A DNA stretch of 64,000 bases from Jutongia huaianensis (GCF_014384985.1 NZ_JACRSX010000002.1:186001-250000), one strand, 5' to 3'; positions 25,403 through 33,152 are shown, counted from the stretch's first letter. Notes: generated by a model not told the origin, from the sequence alone. Translations and numbers: made by a program.

Positions 25403-27157
25403 ATGTATTTAGAGCAGATCAATGGACCAGAAGACGTAAAGAAATTATCAGGAGAACAGCTGACAAAGCTGGCTGCAGAGATGAGACAGGTTTTGTTAAA
25501 GAGGGCAAGTATTCATGGCGGTCATTTCGGACCAAACTTTGGTATGGTGGAGGTGACGATTGCGCTCCATTATGTATTTGAATCCCCTAAGGATAAGATC
25601 GTGTATGATGTATCCCATCAGACATATCCACATAAGATGCTTACAGGCAGAAAGGATGCTTACCTGTATGAGGAGCATTATGATGATGTGACCGGATACA
25701 GTAGTCCGCAGGAGAGTGAGCATGATCATTTTACGGTAGGACATACTTCTACCTCGGTCAGTCTGGCATGCGGTTTGGCAAAAGGACGCGACCTTAACGG
25801 TGGCGGGGGAAATGTGATCGCTGTGATCGGTGATGGTTCCCTCAGTGGCGGAGAAGCTTTGGAGGGACTTGATTTTGCTGCAGAGCTGGAAAGCAATCTG
25901 ATCATTGTAGTAAATGACAATGATATGTCCATTGCAGAAAACCACGGTGGTCTGTACAGCAATTTAAAACTGCTTCGCGAGACAAAGGGAGAGGCAGAGT
26001 GCAATTTGTTCCGTGCGATGGGACTGGATTATGTTTATGTGGATGAAGGAAACAATATTGACGTTCTGATCAAGGCGTTCCAGAGTGTCAAGGACAGTAC
26101 AAAGCCGGTGGTTGTTCATATTAAAACCCAGAAGGGGAAGGGCTATGCTCCGGCAGAGAAGGACAAAGAAAGCTGGCATTATAATGCCCCGTTTAATATT
26201 GAGACAGGGGAACCCTTAGGAGTGCCTCAGGGAGAGGATTATTCTGATATTACGGCAAAGTTTCTGTTGGAAAAGATGAAAAAGGATCCTTCTGTGGTAG
26301 CAATCACTTCTGCAACACCGACGGTACTTGGATTTACGAAGGACAAGAGAGAGGAAGCCGGAAAGCAGTTTGTTGATGTGGGAATTGCAGAGGAGACAGC
26401 CGTAGCACTGGCATCCGGTATTGCGGCGAATGGTGGAAAGCCGGTATGGGGCGTATACAGCACCTTTGTACAGAGAACCTACGATCAGATCGCACAGGAT
26501 CTTTGTATTAACAATAACGCAGCAACCATCGTTACCTTCTGTGGCACGGTTTATGGTATGAATGATGTGACACATCTGGGCTTATATGATATTCCGATGA
26601 TGGCAAATATTCCGAACCTCGTTTATCTGGCACCGGCTACAAAGGAAGAATATCTTGCAATGCTCGACTGGAGTCTGGAGCAGACAGACCATCCGGTAGC
26701 AATTCGTCTGCCGGGTGGTCCGGTGATCTCGGATGGCCGGAAGGTGACAAAGGATTTTTCTGATCTGAATCAATATGAGATCACACAGAAGGGAAGCAGG
26801 GTTGCCGTAGTTGGTCTTGGTACATTTTATTCTCTGGGGCAGAGTGTTGCGAAGGAGCTGGAGGAAAAGACCGGTACAAAAGCAACGGTGATCAATCCGT
26901 ATTATATTACCGGAATCGATCAGGAAATGCTGGAGGATCTGAAAAAGGATCACGATATTGTGATCACGCTGGAGGATGGTATCCTGGACGGCGGCTTTGG
27001 CGAGAAGATTACCCGTTTCTATGGAGACAGTGAGATGAAGGTATTGAATTACGGTCTGAAGAAGGAATTTTTGGACCGCTATGATGCAGCAGAGGTTTTG
27101 AAGGATAACCGTCTGACCAAAGAGCAGATTACAGAGGATGTTATGAAGCTTATGTAA
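25403..27157 (+). CDS. 1-deoxy-D-xylulose-5-phosphate synthase-like transketolase-family enzyme
   Basis: The 584-residue protein has the DXS domain order: an N-terminal TPP domain with GDGSLSGGEALEGL near residue 148 and a VNDNDMSIAENHGG stretch, a middle pyrimidine domain with VDVGIAEETAV near residue 328, and a C-terminal domain. True DXS enzymes keep an IAEQHA motif and a DRAG-x-x-G-x-DG-x-TH-x-G-x-FD motif. Here these read IAEETA and FCGTVYGMNDVTHLGLYD, so key arginine and glycine positions differ. It is also about 40 residues short. Either it is a divergent DXS making deoxyxylulose-5-phosphate or a related ketol-transferring enzyme. AGGAGG precedes the ATG. It overlaps the convergent methyltransferase gene by 8 bases. 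Confidence 0.8.
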   Translation: MYLEQINGPEDVKKLSGEQLTKLAAEMRQVLLKRASIHGGHFGPNFGMVEVTIALHYVFESPKDKIVYDVSHQTYPHKMLTGRKDAYLYEEHYDDVTGYSSPQESEHDHFTVGHTSTSVSLACGLAKGRDLNGGGGNVIAVIGDGSLSGGEALEGLDFAAELESNLIIVVNDNDMSIAENHGGLYSNLKLLRETKGEAECNLFRAMGLDYVYVDEGNNIDVLIKAFQSVKDSTKPVVVHIKTQKGKGYAPAEKDKESWHYNAPFNIETGEPLGVPQGEDYSDITAKFLLEKMKKDPSVVAITSATPTVLGFTKDKREEAGKQFVDVGIAEETAVALASGIAANGGKPVWGVYSTFVQRTYDQIAQDLCINNNAATIVTFCGTVYGMNDVTHLGLYDIPMMANIPNLVYLAPATKEEYLAMLDWSLEQTDHPVAIRLPGGPVISDGRKVTKDFSDLNQYEITQKGSRVAVVGLGTFYSLGQSVAKELEEKTGTKATVINPYYITGIDQEMLEDLKKDHDIVITLEDGILDGGFGEKITRFYGDSEMKVLNYGLKKEFLDRYDAAEVLKDNRLTKEQITEDVMKLM

Positions 27158-28010
27158 TATCCTTAGTGATCTCAAAGAAAGCAACGGCACTGGCAGCTGC
27201 TACATTAAGAGAATCAACGCCATGGGACATTGGGATCATAACTGTGTGGTCGCAGGTATCAATGGTTTTCTGTGCCAGTCCCTCTCCTTCGGTGCCTAAG
27301 ATGATCGCTAGCTTCTCGGCGTTTGCCAGCGCAGGGTCCGTAATAGACAGGGATTGATCACGGAGAGCCATGGCAACGGTAAGAAATCCAAGCTTTTTCA
27401 GTTGTTCAATATAGGATTCTGGATGAGGATCGTCTTTTCCGGAGGGGACACCAGAAACCGGACCGGAGGTCAGATAAGTCCATGGAATTTGAAATACCGT
27501 TCCCATACTGACACGGGCGGCACGGCGGTAAAAGGGATCGCTGCAGGCCGGGGTCAGTAAAATGGCATCCATGTGGAGTGCTGCTGCAGACCGGATGATC
27601 GCACCGACGTTGGTGGGATTCACTACATTCTCCAAAACGGCGATCCGTCTGGCATTCCGGCAAAGCTCCCTGACAGATTTCAGGGCAGGACGATGCATAG
27701 CACAAAGCGCCCCTCTGGTCAGGGCAAAGCCCGTAAGCTGTGTCAGCACCTCATAGGGTGCAGTATAGACCGGAAGCTCTGGAAAGCGGGAGAGAATCCC
27801 GGACAATTGTGTATCGATATGCTTTGTTTCTGTAAGGATGGAAATGGGCTCGCAGCCCATATTTAGAGCCCGCTCGATCACCTTGGGACTTTCTGCGATA
27901 AAAATACCGCCCTTTGGTTCATAGTAATGTAAGAGCTGCGTTTCAGAGCATCGGGCATAAATATCAAACTCCGGTGCCTGAAAATCGGTGATAGTGATAA
28001 TCTCTGCCAT
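27150..28010 (-). CDS. TrmH/SpoU family RNA 2'-O-methyltransferase
   Basis: The 286-residue protein has an N-terminal substrate-binding domain (about 1-100, with GGIFIAESPKVIERAL). The C-terminal SPOUT knot carries the three family motifs: ENVVNPTNVGAIIRSAAAL near residue 130, ILGTEGEGL near residue 245 and MSHGVDSLNVAAASAV near residue 265. These bind SAM and direct 2'-O-methylation of a tRNA or rRNA nucleotide. Start 28010 was chosen because AGGAGG lies 5 bases upstream; the frame is open to 28055 without a better site. Its 3' end overlaps the DXS-like gene by 8 bases. Confidence 0.92.
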   Translation of the reverse strand: MAEIITITDFQAPEFDIYARCSETQLLHYYEPKGGIFIAESPKVIERALNMGCEPISILTETKHIDTQLSGILSRFPELPVYTAPYEVLTQLTGFALTRGALCAMHRPALKSVRELCRNARRIAVLENVVNPTNVGAIIRSAAALHMDAILLTPACSDPFYRRAARVSMGTVFQIPWTYLTSGPVSGVPSGKDDPHPESYIEQLKKLGFLTVAMALRDQSLSITDPALANAEKLAIILGTEGEGLAQKTIDTCDHTVMIPMSHGVDSLNVAAASAVAFFEITKDIT

Positions 28011-28095
28011 GGAAGCCTCCTGTAAAACAAATGTATAGTTACAATGATAATACAATGGCAGATAAAAGTCTATTTGTGTTTATCTTAAAAAAGGC

Positions 28096-28145
28096 CTGAC
28101 AAATAAACGAGCGTTTACTAGAATGAAAATGTAAACGCTCGTTTA
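28096..28145 (+). promoter_or_regulatory. Promoter with twin TetR-type operators (TAAACG-nn-CGTTTA)
   Basis: CTGACA (28096-28101) and TAGAAT (28119-28124) form a 17-base-spaced promoter. TAAACGAGCGTTTA (28104-28117) fills the spacer, and TAAACGCTCGTTTA (28132-28145) begins at the expected transcription start. Each is a 14-base palindrome with a 2-base core, and they are 28 bases apart. Together they also form an 18-base inverted repeat. The arrangement suits repression by the TetR protein encoded as the second gene of the same transcript. Confidence 0.75.
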
Positions 28146-28165
28146 TTTTTTGAGGAGGGGATATT

Positions 28166-28792
28166 ATGAAAGATAATATTGTGATTCGATCAGAAGAAAA
28201 AGGGGAGTATCGCAAAGTAGAAAATATGGTAAGAGAAAGCTTCTGGAATGTATATCGTCCGGGATGTATGGAGCATTATGTACTGCACCAGCTCCGAAAG
28301 GATGCTGCGTTTGTGCCGGAGCTTGATCTTGTGATGGAGCAGAACGGAGAACTCATCGGACAGAATATGTTTATGAGAGCATGGATCGCAGCCGATGATG
28401 GAAGAGAGATCCCCATCATGACAATGGGACCCATCTGTATTGCACCGCAATGGAAAAGGAAAGGATATGGAAAGATTTTGTTGGATTATTCTCTGGAAAA
28501 AGCGAAGGAGCTTGGATGCGGAGCCTTGTGCTTTGAAGGGAACATAGACTTTTACGGGAAAAGCGGATTTCGGGAGGCAAGTGAATTCGGGATCCGTTAT
28601 CACAGCCTTCCGGAGGGGGAGGATGCGTCATTTTTTTTGTGTAAAGAGCTGATACCGGGATACCTGGATGGAATTACCGGAGAATATACCACACCGGAGG
28701 GATATTTTGTCGATGAAAAGGAGGCAGAAGAATTTGACAGACAATTTCCGAGGAAGGAAAAGAAAAAGCTTCCGGGGCAGATTTTGGGGTAA
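28166..28792 (+). CDS. GNAT family N-acetyltransferase
   Basis: The 208-residue protein carries a GNAT domain over about residues 5-150: MTMGPICIAPQWKRKGYGK holds the acetyl-CoA pyrophosphate loop (Q/R-x-x-G-x-G/A) near residues 92-110, and a later FYGKSGFREASEFGI strand-turn is also typical. The substrate is unknown; the tail of about 50 residues is not part of the core fold. It is the first gene after a promoter with twin TetR-type operators and is followed 54 bases later by the TetR gene, so it is probably inducible by that regulator's ligand. GAGGAGGGG precedes the ATG. Confidence 0.88.
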   Translation: MKDNIVIRSEEKGEYRKVENMVRESFWNVYRPGCMEHYVLHQLRKDAAFVPELDLVMEQNGELIGQNMFMRAWIAADDGREIPIMTMGPICIAPQWKRKGYGKILLDYSLEKAKELGCGALCFEGNIDFYGKSGFREASEFGIRYHSLPEGEDASFFLCKELIPGYLDGITGEYTTPEGYFVDEKEAEEFDRQFPRKEKKKLPGQILG

Positions 28793-28846
28793 ATAAAGCA
28801 GAGATTGTTGGAAGACAGGAAAGTGAATCATAATGGGAGGTGTGTT

Positions 28847-29434
28847 ATGGGAAATACAAAGGAAGAAATCTTAACTGTGGCACTTCATTTGTTTGCGAGG
28901 GATGGATATGAAGCAGTATCGGTCAGCCGGATCGCCGGAGAATTGGGCATGACAAAGGGTGCTTTGTATCGTCATTATCAAAATAAGCGGGATATCTTTG
29001 AACATATTGTAAAACGTATGGAACAAGGAGATAGTGAACAGGCAGAAAAAAACAATGTACCGGAAGAAGAAATGGAAAAGAATCCGGAAAAATATCAGGA
29101 AACAACCCTGAAAGATTTTTTGGAATATAGTAAGTCTATGTTCACATATTGGACAGAGGATGATTTTGCCTCTTCATTTCGTAAAATGCTTACCTTAGAG
29201 CAGTTTCGAAACGAGGAAATGCAGGGATTGTATCAACAGTATCTTGCATCCGGACCGGTGGAATATGTGAAAGATTTATTTCGAAATATGGACATTGTGG
29301 ATGCTGATTATAAAGCCGTTCGATTCTATGCAATCATGTATCTGTATTACAGTATTTATGATGGGGCGCAGGACAAGGAAAAAGTAATCAGGCAATTGGA
29401 AACGGCATTAAATGAAATGATCAAAGAATTTTAA
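28847..29434 (+). CDS. TetR/AcrR family regulator, likely autoregulator of the GNAT operon
   Basis: This 195-residue protein has a TetR DNA-binding domain in its first 50 residues, with VSVSRIAGELGMTKGALYRH as the helix-turn-helix and recognition helix. The ligand domain follows, including an acidic segment near residue 70 that may be a flexible loop. Start 28847 follows GGGAGGTG by 6 bases; an upstream in-frame start at 28805 lacks one. As the second gene of the GNAT transcript it is the best candidate to bind the paired TAAACGnnCGTTTA operators upstream. The broken methyltransferase gene follows 89 bases later. Confidence 0.9.
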   Translation: MGNTKEEILTVALHLFARDGYEAVSVSRIAGELGMTKGALYRHYQNKRDIFEHIVKRMEQGDSEQAEKNNVPEEEMEKNPEKYQETTLKDFLEYSKSMFTYWTEDDFASSFRKMLTLEQFRNEEMQGLYQQYLASGPVEYVKDLFRNMDIVDADYKAVRFYAIMYLYYSIYDGAQDKEKVIRQLETALNEMIKEF

Positions 29435-29523
29435 CAGAATGAGGGAGGACAACAGTGTGATCGGGCGGTATGCTCCATTTGACGGGATGATTGATCATCG
29501 GATAAAAGAGGAGGAAATATAAA

Positions 29524-29996
29524 ATGAAAGCCATGGAAAAAGACTGGTATAAAAAAATATGGACGCTTGATATCCAAAATATGTCCTGGGTGGAGGATAC
29601 AAAACATCAGGTGGATTTTTTGATCGATAAGCTGGAATTAAAAGGGAATGAAAGAATTCTTGATCTTGCATGTGGATTTGGTCGGCATTCTCTGGAGTTT
29701 GCAAGACGTGGTTACGAGGTGACCGGTGTGGATATTATACCGGCATATATCAGGTATGCAGCCAAGCAGGCAGGAAAAGAGAAGTTAAACGCAGCATTTA
29801 TATGCAGAGATATCCGTGATTCAAGCCGGAAATGCATGAGGGAAATACGATCCGGTTATATACCTTAAACGAAATAACGGAAATATTTTCCGGATTAGGA
29901 TTATGTGTTGAAGACAGTTTTGCTGATTTCAGCGGAAGCACCTCCTCGGAAAATGAGATTCAGTTAATGGTATGTTCGGTGAAAAAGTGGTATTGA
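29524..29996 (+). pseudogene. SAM-dependent methyltransferase pseudogene (internal deletion)
   Basis: The 5' part encodes a class I methyltransferase N-terminus, with ILDLACGFGRHSLEFARRGY as the SAM-binding motif near residue 45 and GVDIIPAYI after it. The frame ends at 29868. The 3' end of the same kind of protein continues in another frame from 29829 (EMHEGNTIRLYTLNEITEIF, ending VKKWY at a TGA at 29994-29996). The middle portion, roughly 100 residues in comparable enzymes, is absent. A GAGGAGG ribosome site remains. A 21-codon GTG frame (29457-29522) lies just before it and is probably meaningless. Confidence 0.8.
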
Positions 29997-30036
29997 GTAG
30001 AATAATTGAAATAGTAAATGAGTCAGACGCCAAGAC

Positions 30037-30087
30037 GCAGAGCTGATCCGGAAGAGAAAATGGATTGGTTCTGCTTTTCTCTTTTTT
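30037..30087 (+). terminator. Terminator after the methyltransferase remnant
   Basis: GCAGAGCTGATCC (from 30037) pairs with GGATTGGTTCTGC (30062-30074) using three G-U pairs and is followed by TTTTCTCTTTTTT. Confidence 0.7.
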
Positions 30088-30111
30088 GGAGAAATATAGT
30101 ATAAAATGTTA

Positions 30112-30140
30112 TTGACTTTGCATAATTGACGTTATATAAT
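30112..30140 (+). promoter_or_regulatory. Sigma-A promoter of the macrodomain mini-cluster
   Basis: TTGACT (30112-30117) and TATAAT (30135-30140) are 17 bases apart. Transcription would start near 30147, leaving an untranslated leader of about 170 bases before the first clear ribosome site. Confidence 0.75.
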
Positions 30141-30146
30141 TCGCAT

Positions 30147-30317
30147 CACATAAAAATATGATTGTGGATTAACCATGCAGGTGATCCATATATCAGGTCG
30201 CAACTATGGATACCATAGCAAAAGCGAATGCCTTGCAGAAAATAATGGGACAAGATGGATATGTTAAGGGCGAAGGTCCATTAAAACACTAATGCGTAAA
30301 TTGAAAGGAGACTAGCT
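30147..30317 (+). other. Long 5' leader, function unknown, with a 28-codon open frame
   Basis: The leader contains a small hairpin (CTATGG, ATA, CCATAG at about 30205-30219) and GGAT/ATCC complementarity further upstream, but I could match no known riboswitch. A 28-codon ATG frame runs 30206-30292 (beginning MDTIAKANALQKIMG) with only a weak ribosome site. It may be a leader peptide, a degraded gene or chance. Confidence 0.4.
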
Positions 30318-30470
30318 ATGGAAAATCAAACAAAAACAAAACTTACATTAAATCCGGAAGAAGAGAAACAGTCAAATATCTTACTAGAGGGCGTTCCTGT
30401 GAGGCAGACAGTTCAACCTATTGTACAGACACAGACTGAATATAATGCAGAAAATGTATGGAATAGTTGA
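30318..30470 (+). CDS. Small 50-residue hypothetical protein
   Basis: The ATG at 30318 follows GAAAGGAG by 7 bases, the strongest ribosome site in this stretch, and encodes 50 residues. The product is polar, begins MENQTKTKLTLNPEEE, is rich in Gln, Thr and Val, and has no hydrophobic or cysteine-rich segment. No family was recognised. It ends 25 bases before the macrodomain gene and probably shares its transcript. It could be the surviving start of a longer gene, but no continuation is visible in other frames. Confidence 0.5.
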   Translation: MENQTKTKLTLNPEEEKQSNILLEGVPVRQTVQPIVQTQTEYNAENVWNS

Positions 30471-30495
30471 TGAGATAGAGAAGGAATATTAAAAA

Positions 30496-31017
30496 ATGTA
30501 TTTGATTAAGACGATAAAAGGTGACATAACAAAAGTAACAGATGTGCAGGCAATCGTAAATGCGGCTAACAATTCACTTCTTGGTGGAGGTGGTGTAGAT
30601 GGTGCAATTCATAGAGCAGCAGGACCGGAGCTTCTGGCGGAGTGCAGGACACTTCACGGATGTGAGACTGGAGAAGCAAAGATAACAAAAGGCTATAGTC
30701 TGCCATGTGATTATGTGATACATACTGTAGGACCGATATGGAATGGTGGAAGGAATAGAGAAGAGGAACTTCTTGCTAACTGCTATTTTAATTCCATGAA
30801 GCTGGCAATGGATAATGGAATCAGGTCTATTGCATTTCCTTCTATATCAACGGGAGTATATAGTTTTCCGGTTGAGTTAGCAGCAAAGATTGCAGTACAT
30901 ACAGTAAATAGGTTCTTGCAGGATAATCCGGATTGTTTTGATCTGGTGGAGTGGGTGCTATTTGATACTCATACTGAATCAGTGTATGAAGCTGAGGTTG
31001 ATAAATTATACGATTAA
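30496..31017 (+). CDS. Macrodomain protein (O-acetyl-ADP-ribose deacetylase / ADP-ribose hydrolase type)
   Basis: The 173-residue protein is one macrodomain of the MacroD/YmdB class. The [18 protein letters not shown] stretch (near residues 24-41) contains the ADP-ribose-binding asparagine and glycine loop. [18 protein letters not shown] follows, and [10 protein letters not shown] near residue 117 is the second loop. Such enzymes remove acetyl groups from O-acetyl-ADP-ribose or ADP-ribose from modified targets. It is cytosolic. It follows a small unknown gene by 25 bases and precedes an alpha-CTD-like gene by 23 bases. No ADP-ribosyltransferase or sirtuin gene lies in the window. Confidence 0.92.
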   Translation: MYLIKTIKGDITKVTDVQAIVNAANNSLLGGGGVDGAIHRAAGPELLAECRTLHGCETGEAKITKGYSLPCDYVIHTVGPIWNGGRNREEELLANCYFNSMKLAMDNGIRSIAFPSISTGVYSFPVELAAKIAVHTVNRFLQDNPDCFDLVEWVLFDTHTESVYEAEVDKLYD

Positions 31018-31040
31018 TAAAACGACAAAAGGGAGCTTTT

Positions 31041-31211
31041 ATGTACGCTGAAAAAACAGATTATGATGATATTGAAATGTCGAGCAGGTTACGGAATATT
31101 CTCAGAAGAAATGGATTTGAGTCATTGGAAGGATTGAGAGAATATCCAAAGGAGCATTTTATAAAATTTCGTAATATGTATAATGGCTCAGTTGTCAAGA
31201 CAAAAATTTAA
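31041..31211 (+). CDS. Tiny protein resembling the RNA polymerase alpha C-terminal domain
   Basis: An ATG at 31041, preceded by GGGAG, opens a 56-codon frame. The product has the pattern of an alpha-CTD helix-hairpin-helix core: SSRLRNILRRNGFESLEGL followed by REYPKEHFIKFRNM, comparable to the S-x-R-x-x-N-x-L-x-x-x-G-I-x-T-x-x-x-L and L-x-x-I/F-R-N-x-G pattern of RpoA. Where RpoA continues G-x-K-S, this protein reads YNGSV and stops, so it may be truncated. Possible roles are promoter-DNA or regulator binding, or it may be a decaying fragment of a larger protein. It follows the macrodomain gene closely. Confidence 0.5.
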   Translation: MYAEKTDYDDIEMSSRLRNILRRNGFESLEGLREYPKEHFIKFRNMYNGSVVKTKI

Positions 31212-31288
31212 TATTTTTATAATGAACTGATATGTTGACGGGTTACATGAGAGAATGCAATGTAGCGTCTCCCGGACTTTGAGACCGT

Positions 31289-31546
31289 TTCAATTATATT
31301 GGCTCCTTTTCTGCGGCTCCAAGTCTTGACACCTCTTTGTTGAAGCTGACAAAGCATAGTAGAAAGCCGAAACTTATATTGCTATGTAGTGGTACCAGTG
31401 ATTCTACCGTGGGAGATATTCCGGAGGGCTATCATAATATATTAACGGAGAACCGGGAGGATCATATTTGGTATCTGTATACGGATGGTAGTCACAGCTA
31501 TGAGGTATGGCTCAGTGGTCTGATAAACCTTTTACTGAGGATGTAA
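31289..31546 (+). pseudogene. C-terminal remnant of a CE1-like (feruloyl) esterase
   Basis: The frame from about 31289 encodes FNYIGSFSAAPSLDT, then KPKLILLCSGTSDS, and ends DGSHSYEVWLSGLINLLLRM. This is the C-terminal end of a D1/CE1-type alpha/beta-hydrolase: the G-x-x-D/S strand end and a catalytic H in G-x-H/S-x-E/Y-W. The SHSYEVW segment contains the expected histidine. The nucleophile serine and the whole N-terminal half are missing, and sequence upstream of 31289 is interrupted by a stop. It is one of three decayed hemicellulose-related fragments in the window. Confidence 0.65.
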
Positions 31547-31554
31547 CATCTATC

Positions 31555-32949
31555 TCATCGATTTTCTTCTATCTCAGGCTGGAAATTACGGATATCCTGT
31601 GCAATCTCGCCACTTAACAGAAGCATACAGATGAGGTTTGGAATTGCCATAAGTGCATTGGCAATATCCGAGAAATTCCAGACAAGGCTCAGTGTCTGTG
31701 TACAGCCAAGATATGCAACCAGGGAAAAGATCACTCTGTATACCATGTTGTATCGATGTGTGCCAAGAAGGTATTCAAATGCTTTCTCTCCGTGATATTC
31801 CCAGCCGAGAATCGTGGAAAACGCAAACAGGGTAATCCCGATTGTTACGAGCCAGCCGCCGCCGGAACCAAGCACTGTCTGGAAAGCTGCGATCGTAACA
31901 TCAGAGCCGGTCAGAAGCTCGCCGTTTGCGTCTGTCATACCAAGCACACCGGAAGAAGCGATTGCCAGTCCGGTGATGGTGCAGACGACGATGGTATCCC
32001 AGAAGGTTCCTGTCATGTTGATATATCCCTGACGTACCGGATTGTCGGTCGTGGCAGCCGCAGCGGTAATGGCAGCAGAACCCATACCTGCTTCGTTGGA
32101 AAATACACCGCGGGCAACACCGTATCTCATGGCATTCATCATAGAGGCGACGATCGTTCCACAAAGTCCGCCACCTGCTGCCTTCACAGAAAATGCCATT
32201 TTAAAGATCATGGAAATACCAGCCGGAAGGTTCGAAATATTACCTAAGATCACAATCATTCCACAGATTACATAGAAAATTGCCATGACCGGAACAACAA
32301 CAGACGATACTTTTGAGATTGATTTGATTCCCCCCACAATGATCAGAAGGGAGAGAATTGTGATGACAATTCCTGTAATCCCGACCGGCACATGAAATGT
32401 GGTCTTTAATGCTCCGGAAATGGAATTTCCCTGTGTCATATTTCCGATACCAAAGGATGCGATCACGGCAAATAAAGCAAAAAGCCATGCAAGAACAGCT
32501 CCGAGTGTTTTGTTTTTCAGACCCTTTTTCATGGTATACATTGGGCCGCCGCTCATTTCGCCCTTTTCGTTTACTTCACGGTATTTGATGGCAAGCATAC
32601 ATTCGCTGAACTTGGAGGTCAGTCCGAATGCAGCGGAGATCCACATCCATACGAGGGCTCCGGGACCGCCGGAAACCATGGCGGTCGCAACACCGACAAT
32701 ATTTCCGGTACCGATCGTTGCCGCCAATGCGGTTGTCAGTGCAGAGAACGGGGAAACATCTCCTTCTCCACGGTTTTTTGTACGTGCCTCCTTGCTCAGG
32801 GTGCTCTTTAAGGCGTATCCTAAGTTTCTCCATGTTAAAAAACGTGTCCGGAAGGTCAGGAAAATTCCTGTTCCCACAAGGAGAACCAGCATCACCGGTC
32901 CCCAGACAAAATCATCCACCTTTGAAATAATCTCTGCAAATCTTTCCAT
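31555..32949 (-). CDS. Alanine/glycine:cation symporter (AgcS/AlsT family)
   Basis: The 464-residue membrane protein has about 10-11 hydrophobic helices and the family features GTGNIVGVATAM near residue 80, GPMYTMKKG near residue 136 and SNEAGMGSAAITAAAA near residue 285. Members import alanine or glycine with Na+ or H+. It is transcribed leftwards from a promoter at 33059-33087 through a leader with a terminator hairpin, so expression is probably attenuated. The glycine riboswitch that often precedes agcS genes is not recognisable in the short leader. GAAAGGCGAGGG precedes the ATG. Confidence 0.93.
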   Translation of the reverse strand: MERFAEIISKVDDFVWGPVMLVLLVGTGIFLTFRTRFLTWRNLGYALKSTLSKEARTKNRGEGDVSPFSALTTALAATIGTGNIVGVATAMVSGGPGALVWMWISAAFGLTSKFSECMLAIKYREVNEKGEMSGGPMYTMKKGLKNKTLGAVLAWLFALFAVIASFGIGNMTQGNSISGALKTTFHVPVGITGIVITILSLLIIVGGIKSISKVSSVVVPVMAIFYVICGMIVILGNISNLPAGISMIFKMAFSVKAAGGGLCGTIVASMMNAMRYGVARGVFSNEAGMGSAAITAAAATTDNPVRQGYINMTGTFWDTIVVCTITGLAIASSGVLGMTDANGELLTGSDVTIAAFQTVLGSGGGWLVTIGITLFAFSTILGWEYHGEKAFEYLLGTHRYNMVYRVIFSLVAYLGCTQTLSLVWNFSDIANALMAIPNLICMLLLSGEIAQDIRNFQPEIEENR

Positions 32950-32994
32950 ACATCTGCCCTCGCCTTTCTTAAATATGTAGTAGATCCGAAATAC

Positions 32995-33026
32995 AAAAAG
33001 AGCGACGTTTGAACCACATCGCTCTT
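32995..33026 (-). terminator. Attenuator hairpin in the agcS leader
   Basis: On the minus strand AAGAGCGA (33026-33019) pairs with TCGCTCTT (33005-32998) and is followed by a T run (A run at 32995-32999). It lies between the agcS promoter and its start codon, with no other minus-strand gene upstream, so it should act within the agcS leader. Confidence 0.65.
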
Positions 33027-33058
33027 AAATATTATGAAACATTTATTAAATTATGCAT

Positions 33059-33087
33059 ATAGTAAACTGTTTTGCGGAAAATGTCAA
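33059..33087 (-). promoter_or_regulatory. Sigma-A promoter of agcS
   Basis: On the minus strand TTGACA (33087-33082) and TACTAT (33064-33059) are 17 bases apart. It is back to back with the fluoride-exporter promoter, the two -35 boxes being 29 bases apart. Confidence 0.75.
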
Positions 33088-33116
33088 GTCCCCTTGTAAC
33101 CTGATTTTTCATTTTC

Positions 33117-33145
33117 TTGACACACCATTCAATCTATGGTAGTCT
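33117..33145 (+). promoter_or_regulatory. Sigma-A promoter of the fluoride-exporter gene
   Basis: TTGACA (33117-33122) and TAGTCT (33140-33145) are 17 bases apart, immediately upstream of the fluoride riboswitch. Confidence 0.7.
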
Positions 33146-33152
33146 TTGATGC

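Noticed and set aside
29457..29522. 21-codon GTG frame with GGGAGGA just before the methyltransferase remnant
   Set aside because: Too short and without family or hydrophobic character; the adjacent gene is already broken.
30147..30317. Riboswitch in the macrodomain leader
   Set aside because: I compared remembered motifs for c-di-GMP, NAD+, SAM and ppGpp aptamers; none fits. Kept only as an unexplained leader.
32399..32980. 193-codon plus-strand frame inside agcS
   Set aside because: It is the complement of the clearly conserved symporter gene and has no ribosome site.
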